A stretch of 64,000 nucleotides of DNA from contig CATQJL010000001.1 of the NCBI GenBank assembly GCA_958299035.1, positions 84,011,071 through 84,075,070 of the forward strand. The letters are read 5' to 3'. This document shows, piece after piece, positions 24,201 to 35,100 of the stretch. This stretch comes from Cylicocyclus nassatus. Lineage: Eukaryota; Nematoda; Chromadorea; Rhabditida; Strongylidae. Under the pieces are notes generated by a model, which did no database searches, was not told the DNA's origin, and worked only from the letters and a program-made list of their open reading frames with translations. Both the position numbers and the translations under genes were made by a program. The number at the start of each line of letters is the position of its first letter. Within the stretch, counting starts at the first letter, position 1.

Positions 24201-25313
24201 TAGATTCGTATACTGTAGGTATTATCTTCCTTGAGGAGCTATATCTTTCTTGTGAGCCTTATTGGCAATCCAAGGGCGGGGAGGGGGGGGGGGTAGTGGC
24301 AAAGGCAGCATCCACAAAATTTCGGCTTCTCTATTTCTGTCACTCTGGGACCTTTTCAAGGCCCTGATTGTATGATGTGCAAAATGTGCAAAACATTTAG
24401 CTTGTTGACGACGACGCCTAATTTTCGCGCTGTGGTACGACGCGATTTTGCACAACACTTTCGGCTTGGGAAAGTTTTGTGATCATTCACGAAATGAAAA
24501 GTTGTTTTGTAAACAACTGTAATCATCTTCTTAGACGACAAAGTCTACAGGTTTCCAAGATTGAGAAAAATTTAAAAAAATACTGAATTTTGAAAAAAAA
24601 CCAGACGTGGGCGAAAAGGCGTGGGCAACGGTGGTCCACATTGTCGTCAATGGTTGAAAACCCTGACTTATGGAGCTCCCGTCCTGAAGCACGGATGACT
24701 TGTTTTGGATGCGCGGCTTGATAGGGTTGGCGTGTCTGATAGCAGTTAGCGGGTTCCAAGTCCATTTTCACCATTCAGAGGCCATATTCGAGGTCGGAAC
24801 AAAGCAGATACTTCTTTACTAGGCCCATTAGGCCAGGTCCTAGTCGCAGAGGCATAGATTTTGCGTGAAGCCACCTTCAAAACGAGATCGCAAACAAGAA
24901 TAAACAAGTACGAGCACGTTATACCATGCGCAATATGTGGATCTAACATGTTGCAACAAATCATTTTTATCGTCGTTAGTGTGCCACTTTCTTTTCTTTT
25001 ATATCTCGCGACTGATATGGTCAAAGTTCTGAGGCGATTGAGGTGATTTTTGGTTTATAATTGTAACGTAACAGTTACAAAGGGCTATACTCACTGCAAC
25101 GTACCCAAATTAGTGTACTGCATATCCAAATTACGGTTAGCTCTAGAAATTAGAAAGCGGCCCATAGCTCCGCCCGTCGACGTGGGTGCTGTGAGAATAC
25201 AAAGTCCAATCTATTATCGTGCCCCAGAATTGTTCCCATATGAACCATCAAAGTGGTTGATTTCGAACACGTTAACTCCAACAGACTTTAGGCACTTATT
25301 CGAAGTTAACATG

Positions 25314-25685
25314 TTAAACGCAGCGTCCAGGTAAATCTGGACTTAGGTTTTAATGTGGCAAGTAATTTTGGGGCCTTAACTAAAAAACTGTCCAAGCAGC
25401 AGCTCATATGATGAACTCACAGTTGAGATATTCGCCTCCAAACTGGACCCCAGGATCGTACTCGCACGCATTCATGGCGCGACACATCAGTTTCGCGCGA
25501 GCACCCACGCGTGTCGTGCCATGAATCCATGAGAATACGATCCCAGGGTCCAATTTGGAGGCGAAAATCTCAACTGTGAGCTCACCATTTGAGCTGCCGC
25601 TTGGGCAGTGTTTTAGTTAGGGCTCCAAGATTACCATCGAAGTGAGATCCCCATAGGTCCAGATTTGCCTGGACGCTGTCTTTAA
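25314..25685. mobile_element. TTAA-type family, copy B: complete fold-back
   Basis: The whole 372-bp unit is one inverted repeat. TTAAACGCAGCGTCCAGG opens it, and TTAAAGACAGCGTCCAGG is the right end read in reverse. The arms (about 175-185 bp, with scattered mismatches) include CTCACAGTTGAGAT, TTCGCCTCCAAA and GGATCGTA on both sides. The centre is near the CGCGCGAGCACCC stretch. The ends fall on TTAA at both borders. Confidence 0.88.
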
Positions 25686-26846
25686 AATGATCGAAAGACA
25701 GCTACGTTGATATTTCATATGGGAACAATTCTGGGGGATGCACCATACTTTCATGTATCTAGAGTTATTATTTGCCCTTTAATATGATTATCAGATTTTA
25801 GAAATTTCTATCGACTATAAAGCTCCTTTTGAGCTCAACATCTTCAGACCACCCACATTGATGGGCGGAGCCACCTGGGGCGCTTCTAATTCTGGCGTAA
25901 TTTTCTCGCCGTAGAATTCGTCTTTTGCAGCGGAAGTTGGGCGGTTACCTAGTTAGGGGATTCGCTATTATACGGCGTAATAACTCAGAATCCTCGATCT
26001 GGGTAGATGCTGCCTTCGAGGGCCTGCTAGCCTACTGGTACGTTGCTCGACTAATCAGAAACAAATAGCTCCAGTGTTAGCGCACTCTTTCGTAAATGTC
26101 TGGCTTGTTTCTTGGAGAAAAAGATCTGAGCTTTCAAGGGAAGTCTACTAAAAATGCGGCGGAAAGATTAGAGTTTTTATGCTTTGTTTTTTCCTTAGCC
26201 TCTAACTTGCTCTTTGGCAAAGTTGGTGATTCAGTGGGTATCCAGGAAGTCGCAAATGGCATCAAGACGATTTTCCATTTTGGGTGCGAATTTTAGCCCC
26301 TCGATCTTACACCTACCATTGAATCTCGTCACCCACATGATCAATAGCTAAACTACAGAACTTCTGTAGAGTGAGGTCAACGAAGAATTGACTCTAAATC
26401 CTAAATATTGTCTCCAAAGCTGGGCACGACTTGATCTTTGTGCACTTCTTCTATGTTGAACAGGTTGCTAATTAGTCCTTAATAATTAATGCTTTGTATT
26501 TAGACGATTTTCTTCTTTGTCAGAGGCCCACTAAGGCCTGTAATTTGTACGGATCCCCAGTTATAGCAAACTTGTAGGGCACAGAAGTAGTACACAAGAA
26601 GTTTATATATCCCGGAGTAAAGAGCTAGCTTGGAAGCTATGGTCTCTCTGGCTGAGCATAGGCAGGCTCTATGTGGCTAAACAACTTTTGGAGCAGAAAG
26701 TTTTGTCTTCCCCATAGTTTTCATGAAATTCGGTGGAAACCTTGACTTTACCTTTTGCGTTTTATACCGCAGAAAAAATGCATTTTATCCGGGAGTGAAG
26801 ACCAGCATGCATCTGTCAGGAAGCGGCTATGTTGATTGAAAGTAAC

Positions 26847-27314
26847 AAGGGAAAGATGGTCAGTAGAAGTAGCCTTCTGCGATGATTTGTATACGATGTC
26901 AGAGGGCGTAAAATGCTTCCAAATTTGTCCTTCTTGTCTGCGGAGCGTTCCTGGACGAGGAGTTATGAGCGTTTAGACTAGCAAAAAAATGAATGTCTTT
27001 CTGGGATAAAACAGTTGCAAAAATTTTCCCAGCGCTTGAATGAGACAGCCGGAATGCGGATATATTTCATCTAAGAGTACTTATTTTATAGAGTGCTGAA
27101 AAGATTACCACTGGTCCATGCAAGCGCTAGGAAAAATGTTACTATTGTTTTCATATTATTTGCACGTTCAATTTTTTCTCAATAAACGCTCATAACTTCT
27201 CGCGCAGGAAAACGCTGCAGATAGTGAAGACAGATTTGGAATCAGCGTTTTATGCTCTCTAAGATGGTATACAAACCATCTCAAAAGACCACTTCGAGCA
27301 ATCATCCTTCCCTT
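26847..27314. mobile_element. GTCGAAGTGGCC-family element
   Basis: The left AAGGGAAAGATGGTCAGTAG AAGTAGCC matches the right end read in reverse (AAGGGAAGGATGATTGCTCG AAGTGGTC). The inner GGACGAGGAGTTATGAGCG and ACAGATTTGGAATCAGCGTT landmarks match the 22127 copy. It is about 468 bp and non-coding. Confidence 0.7.
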
Positions 27315-28106
27315 GTAAGCAACGAAAAAGCAAGTTGTCTCAAATGATTAAATTCGGGTTATGGTATTTGAAAGGAAAGATTAAGTCTGATTTTGTGTTT
27401 AGCTGCAAAGTTCAATTGTTCACTTATAAATTTTTTTATAAAGGAGATGTAAAGTCATATAGTTAGATGCACTCCCAACTAACCAGTCCCAACTTGTAAG
27501 TAAATACCAATGTGTCTGCTCCAACCACTTACAGGGACCCATAGGATGATCGCTATTATTCCATATACGGGTAAAAGTAACTATATCTTTAGTTCAGTTC
27601 AAAGAGAATATAAGTTTTTGGACCGGTTCTTTCGAAATTTGGACCCTATAAACCATGATTTACACACTTGCCTGAAATCAATACTGACTGACAAAACAAT
27701 GCTATAACATATTGGATGCAAATGCGTCGAATATATTTTCCATCTCATTATTCTTGAAGATTCCATGCACAGATGCCTAAGTGATGATAAATATGCGATA
27801 GAACAACACTTCCGCCATTTACGACATTTCGTGCGCAAAATGTTTTCATGGGCTTTTTATCAATAAAATTGAGTCATCCACGATTTTTGCGACTTTCCCT
27901 TGAATGGTGAATCTCGTCCAAAAATCATTTTTATTGGTTTCACAGGTGTTCGGGGACGTCATCGAATCGGCACTTGCATAATCCATAGACAAGAGGGAAA
28001 GGGGGGGGGATGCTAGAATCATATACATTCCACCAATCGTCTCTCTACTTGGCTCTCATTGTGAAGTTTCATTATTTCAGTATTCACCCTGAGATTTTTC
28101 AGTACT

Positions 28107-28185
28107 ATGTGGCATCATCGTTCAGCTAACCGAACTCCTGTCGATGAGACCGATGATGAGTATCATGACGAGAAGAAGCCAAACA
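28107..28185 (+). CDS. Candidate alternative first exon (MWHHRS start)
   Basis: ATTTTTCAG at 28094-28102, a possible spliced-leader acceptor, is followed four bases later by ATG. A 79-nt coding stretch (MWHHRSANRTPVDETDDEYH and six more residues) then meets a strong donor GTGAGT at 28186. The peptide is acidic and hydrophilic and ends in phase 1 (AAC A). That phase fits the acceptor at 38111-38113, so the exon could supply a distal N-terminus for the disordered protein encoded at 38116-39360. It could instead join exons I cannot see. No signal peptide or domain is visible. Confidence 0.45.
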
Positions 28186-29763
28186 GTGAGTTATTTGAAC
28201 GGTTGAGCTCTAGAAGGCAAAATTTCACAACCTATAGCTTCAGCACTAAAATTTTACTGCATGCTCTAAGGTGCATATCCGTTTCCATGGCAGCCTCATC
28301 GCATGAATAAATCCAGACATATAGTTATGCTCGTATTTCAAAATCTTTGAATCTTGCTTTTCTCATTTTTCTTTTCCTTTCTCTCGATCTCTGTATATTT
28401 TTACATTGCCTTCTCAATTATAAAAACAGCAAATTATCATTGCGACTCAATGTTTCTCATCCTGGCAGTGTGATTCACGAAAATTTGAAAATTACTAGTC
28501 AACCCAGTAATCCTCTTTCACACTTGCCTATATTTGTTGCATAACCATGCGCCTGCCAAAATTTCGTATGGTTAATCTGCTGAACAGGTTTTTATTAGTC
28601 AACCAAGTATTAGGTTACAAATGTTTATTCATTTTTTTGAAAACAAATAAAATATGCTGTAATGGTATTACGTATTTTCTAGCGCAACTAATGGGTTGAC
28701 AGGCGCTCTGTTGTTGATTTTATTGGTCAGATCTGCAAATGCACAAACTACCCTTCAAAGAAACGCAAGGTGTAGACCTTTTCTTCGACTATTTCCATAG
28801 CTCTGAGAGATTTGGAAAATTCTCCTTAGAAAACCTTTCATGATCACCGAACATGCTTCGTGGGTTGAGTAGTTATAAGCTGAGTTGAAGCTGGAAACTC
28901 AAAAGGCAAAGATTTTTAGAGAATTATGACGAATAATGACCGATCAGAGAGACATGAAAAAAATGTTAGGACTAGCTATCTTGTCCAGTAATCTGTTCCT
29001 ATTTTTGTAGTAATTGAAGTTGGGAGCGTCTGGGGCAAGGAATTTGGAAATTTTAGCGTGGGATCTAAGTGCTACGGAGAAAAAAGCTGGAAAGCTGCAT
29101 CGGCTCGGATCTTCCACGAGCCCTTATTTTCCAATAATTGGCGCTTGATAAGAAAAGGGAACGAATTTTCGGACTTAATACAATAGGCAACAACATACAA
29201 AGAATAAGCGTAAAGCACTGAGGGATATTCCAAATTTGTGTATAGAAATACTTTATCCTTTGAATTCTCAAAATCATTTTTTACTCTTCTCTGCAAAACC
29301 TATGACGATATGGCCATTGAAAAGTGTGGAATCAATCCGATAACCACACGCTGTGATTTGGATTCCATAAAATAAGTGTTTCATGGGCAATGTTCAGGAA
29401 TTTGTCGTGCTAATCGATTTTTAATTTGATCGTCTGATTCATCATTTCAACCACACTTCTTCATTTAGAGACCCCCTGTCAGATCTTTTTTCTTCTTGTT
29501 CATTGATAGCAACCAGCTTTTTACACTCCCCTGCAAATTATCTTGACCCGTAATGGTGTCGGGAAGCAGTAAAATCGCTGAGCGTCACCGCTATCAGGTG
29601 AAACTTACTCATAACGAGGCACATTATCACTTTACGCATTGGTGGTACACTTATTTATAGAACAGAAGAAAGTTGGGGAGTTTTTGAAAAGGAAGGCGGT
29701 TTTAGATAACACTGCTGTAAACCTGCAACAGTATAATAGAGTTATGTCTTGTGAGTTGATATG

Positions 29764-30640
29764 TATTAGGGTGAACGGTAAAAAATGGGACAGCTTGATT
29801 TTCATTACATTTTGGAATTTGTTTGTTTCGGGCAACAGCAAGTAAGCGGCAACTTAAACGTTGCTTACATGGGCGACCTTCGCTTATTATTCTGACAACG
29901 CGTTAACGCTCCTCTTCCACTACCCTACACGTGGCGCCGTGAAGAACTCGAACAGGGTTTTTTGAGCAATTTTCAATCTTGCGCTGTTATACCGTAAAGT
30001 CGTAAAGCAAATGGCATACCATTCGAAAGAGCTCTTCATGCTCTTTCGAACGATATGTTAAATGCGTGAGATTTCTCTTCAATTTCAGAAGAAAAAATCG
30101 AACAAACCTGAAAAATAGCTATTTTTGGCGCAACAAAAAACCAAAAAATTATGTTTTGCCCTATATTTTCCGAAGATAGATAAAATCTGAGGTAAGCTGC
30201 CTATGGATGGATAGAGCGTAAAAAGCTCTATCAGATGATACCTAGAAATCATGCGTTTACCTGCAAAGAATTGAATAACGCGTATCTTTGTTCTCGAAGC
30301 TGTTAATGGGCATATCTCCTGACATTAAGAGTTAAAGCCACCAAGCCGTCATGGGTTTGGTGACTGTCCCACCACCCACTCCAGCAGTGGTACTTTGGGT
30401 GGTCTCACATATTTTACTGCGCCGATACTGCTCAAACTTCATAATTTCTCGAAGTAACTAACTTTGCATTTTAGCAAGTATAAAAATTATCAATTATATA
30501 AATGACCTTATATAGGTGCTATCTGAAAGAGAATAATTTATTCTAATATCCATCAAAATTGGAAAGTTCAGTCACTTTTCTTCCTTGAGAAATCTGCAGT
30601 TATTCTCGAGGTGTCCCATTTTTTACCGTTCACCCTAATA
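29764..30640. mobile_element. 877-bp element with 29-bp perfect terminal repeats
   Basis: TATTAGGGTGAACGGTAAAA (29764) through AATGGGACA is repeated exactly in inverse orientation at 30612-30640, with TA at both ends. The TTAGGGTG-like termini and TA targets suggest the Tc1/mariner superfamily. No transposase frame remains. An internal hairpin (TCGAAAGAGC...GCTCTTTCGA) lies at about 30024-30048. Confidence 0.85.
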
Positions 30641-30776
30641 TATGCTAGTAGATCTGACGGTAACTATGGTGCCCCTGCAGTTGCCGACATTGGCCGACAA
30701 CATTTGCGCGTGAACAAATTGGCACGCTCGTAATGCCGCCAATTTCGGTGTGCAAAATGGTCATATAGCGCACAGG

Positions 30777-30945
30777 TACAGTTTGTCCCAATCCCAATCA
30801 GACCAAGAGGGCATGGCAGGTCGCAAGGGTTTTGCGTCACGTTTGACTGGTTTGTCTGCTCTCTTTTCAATCTGCGCGCATGCAGCGCAATCCGCTAGCA
30901 CTGCGCGCAAATTTGCGCCAACTGTTTACATTGGGACAGACTGTA
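30777..30945. mobile_element. MITE, TACAGTCTG family, copy 2
   Basis: The ends are TACAGTTTGTCCCAATCCCA on the left and ACATTGGGACAGACTGTA on the right, with TA borders. The interior parallels 4164-4377 (CTCTTTTCAATCTG, GCAGCGCAATCCGCTAGCAC). This second copy confirms the family and its boundaries. Confidence 0.78.
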
Positions 30946-32001
30946 CAAGTTCTGCATCTGTTGGCTATTTGATCACGCACAAATGCTGCTGGCAAGTGCC
31001 GGCACCACGGGCACACTATAATCACCTCCAGAACTAGCCCATAGGCGCACAGCGCGAAGCACTTCGCTATATAGGGCTGCACGATGAAGGCGCGATTTCT
31101 TCGGGCGCCAATGCGGCTTTATTAGCCGCAAGGCGCAGGGCGCAGGATTTACTACACTGAAGATACGCGCGCGCCGCGTTCGCACGCTCAACTAATACTG
31201 CTTCTGCGCCTTCGTCATGCAGTAATCTCTACATCCCGTAAATGTACTTAGGACCCTTTCGGTGCAGCGACTTGTTCGATAAATATCTGCTCGTACCTAC
31301 TCAAGTTTAAAAGGACAAGAAAACAAAAGAGAACTGTGGTGACTGTGACTTCCAAGCATCCGCGTATGTCGTGGAATACTTGCACTGCTGTGCAATGCAC
31401 ACATCGAGTCACAAATGACGCGATGAGTCCAACCTTGGTTGTGGGTTTGAAATGCTGTAAACGAAGGGATATCAGAGACAAGCTAGCTCGCTATGGTAGT
31501 GAGTGGAGAATGTAAGGGTTGTTTAATACGGTAGGGTAGCTAAAGAAATCAGCTCTTGCAATAGAATGGTTCCAAGATTGTTCCGCTTGTCAGTTTGATA
31601 AGTTGGTCCCAACAAGAAATGGCCAGCACGCATCCGCAGACTTTTGGCTATTGTCTGTCTTACTCCTACTTTCATTAACACATCTTCTATTCTTCTTTCT
31701 TTCTTTGTGTTCAAACTTCAGGACGAATTCTCTTTTCATTCACCTCATAGATGGTCAGTGGCTTACTGACCACATATTGTCATTTTCTCGATTTTTCGCT
31801 AGACTGGACTGTTAGTACAGGCTTCGCGGGCCAACACAAATAACAATTCAAAGCACCACTTCAACCAAATCGATCACAGCGCCCACATTCTGCATTCGAT
31901 GACGTGGAGTGAATATAATTGTTGAATCGAACGAGCCGAACATAAGCGACTAGAACGACATCTACCTGGTGCTGTGCGCATCGTGCTCTACACTGTGATT
32001 T

Positions 32002-32170
32002 ATGGGCTGTGGGCCCAGTTCTATAATATCCGGACAAGAACCACCACTGATTGTCGCCACGTGGAAAGCACTGCACAAGAAAGGCGGCGGCACGCCACGT
32101 GCCCTGCCTGCGCCGGAAGTACCGGCAGCTGCCGCAGAAGTTCCGGCGCCCGGAAAACTCAAGAAGAAAG
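32002..32170 (+). CDS. Candidate first exon with N-myristoylation-type MGCGPS start
   Basis: The ATG at 32002 opens a 169-nt coding stretch ending at a good donor (GTAAGC at 32171). The peptide begins MGCGPSSIISGQEPPLIVAT, then WKALHKKGGG, an Ala/Pro/Glu stretch (PAPEVPAAAAEVPAPG) and KLKKKG. Gly-2 with Ser-6 matches the N-myristoylation consensus MGxxxS, and Cys-3 is a usual palmitoylation site, so a membrane-tethered isoform is inferred. GC content and codon use are richer than the surroundings. It ends in phase 1, the phase needed by the acceptor at 38111-38113, as does the exon at 28107. The simplest reading is alternative first exons of one gene. Confidence 0.55.
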
Positions 32171-35100
32171 GTAAGCAGACGAGTATTTTCATGCGTACTC
32201 CATTCCTTTTAGATTTTGGTATGTGCTACTGCACGCACTGCATTCATTGCGTGACCCATAGAATTTATTTGGTTGCATACATATTCTTACTGAGGAAGAT
32301 CCAAGGAAGGATCCCAAGTCGCAGTAGCGATCTGCAACGAGAATATTTATATTATTAGATGCGCCTTGTTGAGCTGGTTTCAAAACAAATTTCCTTATCT
32401 ACTGAGCTGTTTTCTAGAAGAAGTTTTGTGCGTTCAAAAATCTGAATACGGGAAACATTCATGCTATTTCTAAGAACTAGCTTCAAAATCATGTTTCCGC
32501 TTGGTTTGTGCATTCTTTTTATAGGTCATTCATAAAACCGTTACGAAGATTTGACTGCGGTTTTTGCGCTTACAGGAGCAGAAGACACTCATGCAAAAAG
32601 CATAACTCAACTCTCAGCTCAGTCACTTCCAATGTCTAAATATATACTATCATGTGTAAGCAGAAAAATCAACCGTGTAGAAATAGAAGAAAATGCGATT
32701 GTCGCGAGTGCGTGCGTGTCGCGCGCGGTCGCACCACCGTCACGATTTTTCGAATGCTTTGCAATCAGTACACTTAACACCTTGCTGGTTATCTGCCCCC
32801 TAGCTGGATTTCAAAACACGTCATGTATTTGAACCCCAGTGACCCATTTAAAAGCTCATGACTTCTTCTGAAGAACCTCTAGCAGAAGGGTTGGAATTAG
32901 CTCATAAAGGCGCATCAGATTTGCATTCCACTCAGTTCTCCATCACGACTTGGTTCCTTTCCTTGTTCGAAATATTAGTCGAAATCTTCTATACTGCAAG
33001 AAAAGATTAGAAAAAAACTGCAAAAGCACTCATTCGAAAAGAATGCGTCCCTGAGGACAAAGAAACTCCTGGAACGCGCTATGAGTGCGATGTGTGCAGT
33101 CGCACATCTAGTCGTATAAAGACCACAAGTCACCGGCATGAAGGTGAATTCAGACTTCAGTAACTTCTATGCCGTCTTTGATTGTATTTTTCACTTCTCT
33201 TTGGCGAGTCGGAGCCTGCTCGGTAGACTTGAAAGATTCTATCAAAAAGGTGCTTATAAATATGGGTTGCTGTGTTCGACTAGGGCTCGCTTTCTTCCAG
33301 CTAACCGAGATCTTTAAAACGGTATTTCAAATGTTGTGATGTTTATTGACCGATATTTGTTATTCGATCAATTCTACGGCACATTTTATTTAACTAGCTG
33401 AGAAGATTTCTGAGTAGGATTCCAAACCTTGCGCATTTCAATTAGAGCGCGCTTTTTTCGCTACAACCATTTCCTTGCTACTCTTTGGATCTTATACGAT
33501 ACTTCTTTCACTTTTGTCCCCAAACGTTGTCGATGTTTGCCTTTGCCACTTCTATGTCGGACCCCGTCAAGCATCAATCGTTTGTTGTTTCCACTACATC
33601 AATATGTCATCGGGTCCTTACTCGTAGATTTCTAATCGACACGCTTAGTGAGAGTATCGAGTGATAGTACCAGTCGATACCTATACAAACTGCTTTATCT
33701 CGTAATCTGCACTTTCTTTGTAAGCCACTTTGCAAAAAAAGGCATCACACTGTTATCAGCGAAGTTTGGGACATTTAAGAAGTAGCTAGAAAAGTATATT
33801 ACTAAAAAAGTTAAAAAAAATTAGTTGCAGAGAATTATATTTGGCTCAATAACATCTGAATCTATTAGGGGGTCTGAAAGTTCGTGCCTTTTTTGTACCT
33901 ATCCTTAAATCCTTCAGAATAAGGATAGACAAACACTCCAAGAAGTGATCTATGTAGAATTCCTTCCTCTTTCCAGCCGTAATGTTATTGTTCGGAGATT
34001 CTTTTGATGTTCGCTTGAAAAATCTTCAGAATCTCCTACCCGTTTTTTTGGTTTTCACCTACCTTAACTTTTGTTGTTTTTTCTTTTTGAATTTTCGTTC
34101 TGAACTTCTGGAAATGTTTGAATTCTGAACTTTTGGAAATGTTTGAATAATAGTTATATAGAGTGAACTAAATGCAATGTAATACAATTTTAGGCATCGA
34201 TACCTGCTTTTCGAATTTTCTATAATTATCATATTGATTATTTTAGAAAATTTACCAAATTTGATTTTTGTTCATCTTAAACCTCGAAGAACATCAGACG
34301 GCAAGTAGCTAGAGTGTCAATGAATGCAGCTTCTTCTCCTCTTTTTGACAGATGTTTTTTTTTCTGATTTGTGAAGGCCTCGAGGAAAAAATCGCCATAA
34401 TTCTAGTTTTTGATGTCCCGCTGCACCCGCAAATTTATTCAATATTTCGAAGCGTTAAAAACTCACTTGTTTGTTAAAGTCAGTATTTAATAATGATGAT
34501 TTTTGGAAGTTCCACTTTGCGAAGATAGCGTAGTGTTTGAAGTTTTGAAAAACTTTTCGAAAATGCTGGAAAGCCAGTTATTGATGGGAAATTGGAATCT
34601 GTAGCATTTTGGTTGGTCTATCCGACTGTTTCCAAAAGTTTTTCAAACGTCCAAACCAAAAGTTTCAAATAATAGCTGAAGTAGGGTACATAAATGCAAG
34701 GGTTGGAGGTTGTGGCGATTATTCGAAAGAATACTGAAGGAATCCGAACAAAAACGTCACTGCTGTAAAAAAAAAGAAATTCTGCATAGAACCCTTTCTA
34801 GAGTGTTTGTATATTGTTGTTCTGAATGATTAGAGGATAGGTCAGAAAAACGGCACGTTTCGGACGCACCATAGTAAATTTGACGATGATTGTAGAGTCT
34901 TTACGGCGGTGACAACATTTGCGCGTAACCTGGATAATGTTTTATGACCATAACGTGCAGATGTCACAAAAAAATCAGACTAGGTATTTCACAAAACTAA
35001 TATAACCTGTTAGTGATCTGTCATCTTGTTAAAATACAACAGCTCGGCAGATTCGACAATTAACGACAATAAGGATTGTGTTCATGCTTTGCTGACAACA

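Larger units (their letters stand above)
19551..28102. other. 8.5-kb intergenic region
   Basis: I see no spliced gene. The longest open frame (20711-21127) starts at TTG, has no splice context and no recognisable motif, and is treated as chance. The region holds GTCGAAGTGGCC-family elements (22127 and 26847), a repeat with a 19-G run (23938-24200) and the fold-back element at 25314-25685. The rest appears unremarkable AT-rich DNA. Confidence 0.5.
28186..32001. other. Intronic or intergenic stretch
   Basis: No further exon is recognisable. It contains the 877-bp inverted-repeat element (29764-30640) and the second TACAGTCTG MITE (30777-30945). The remaining sequence shows no coherent coding potential. 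Confidence 0.45.
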
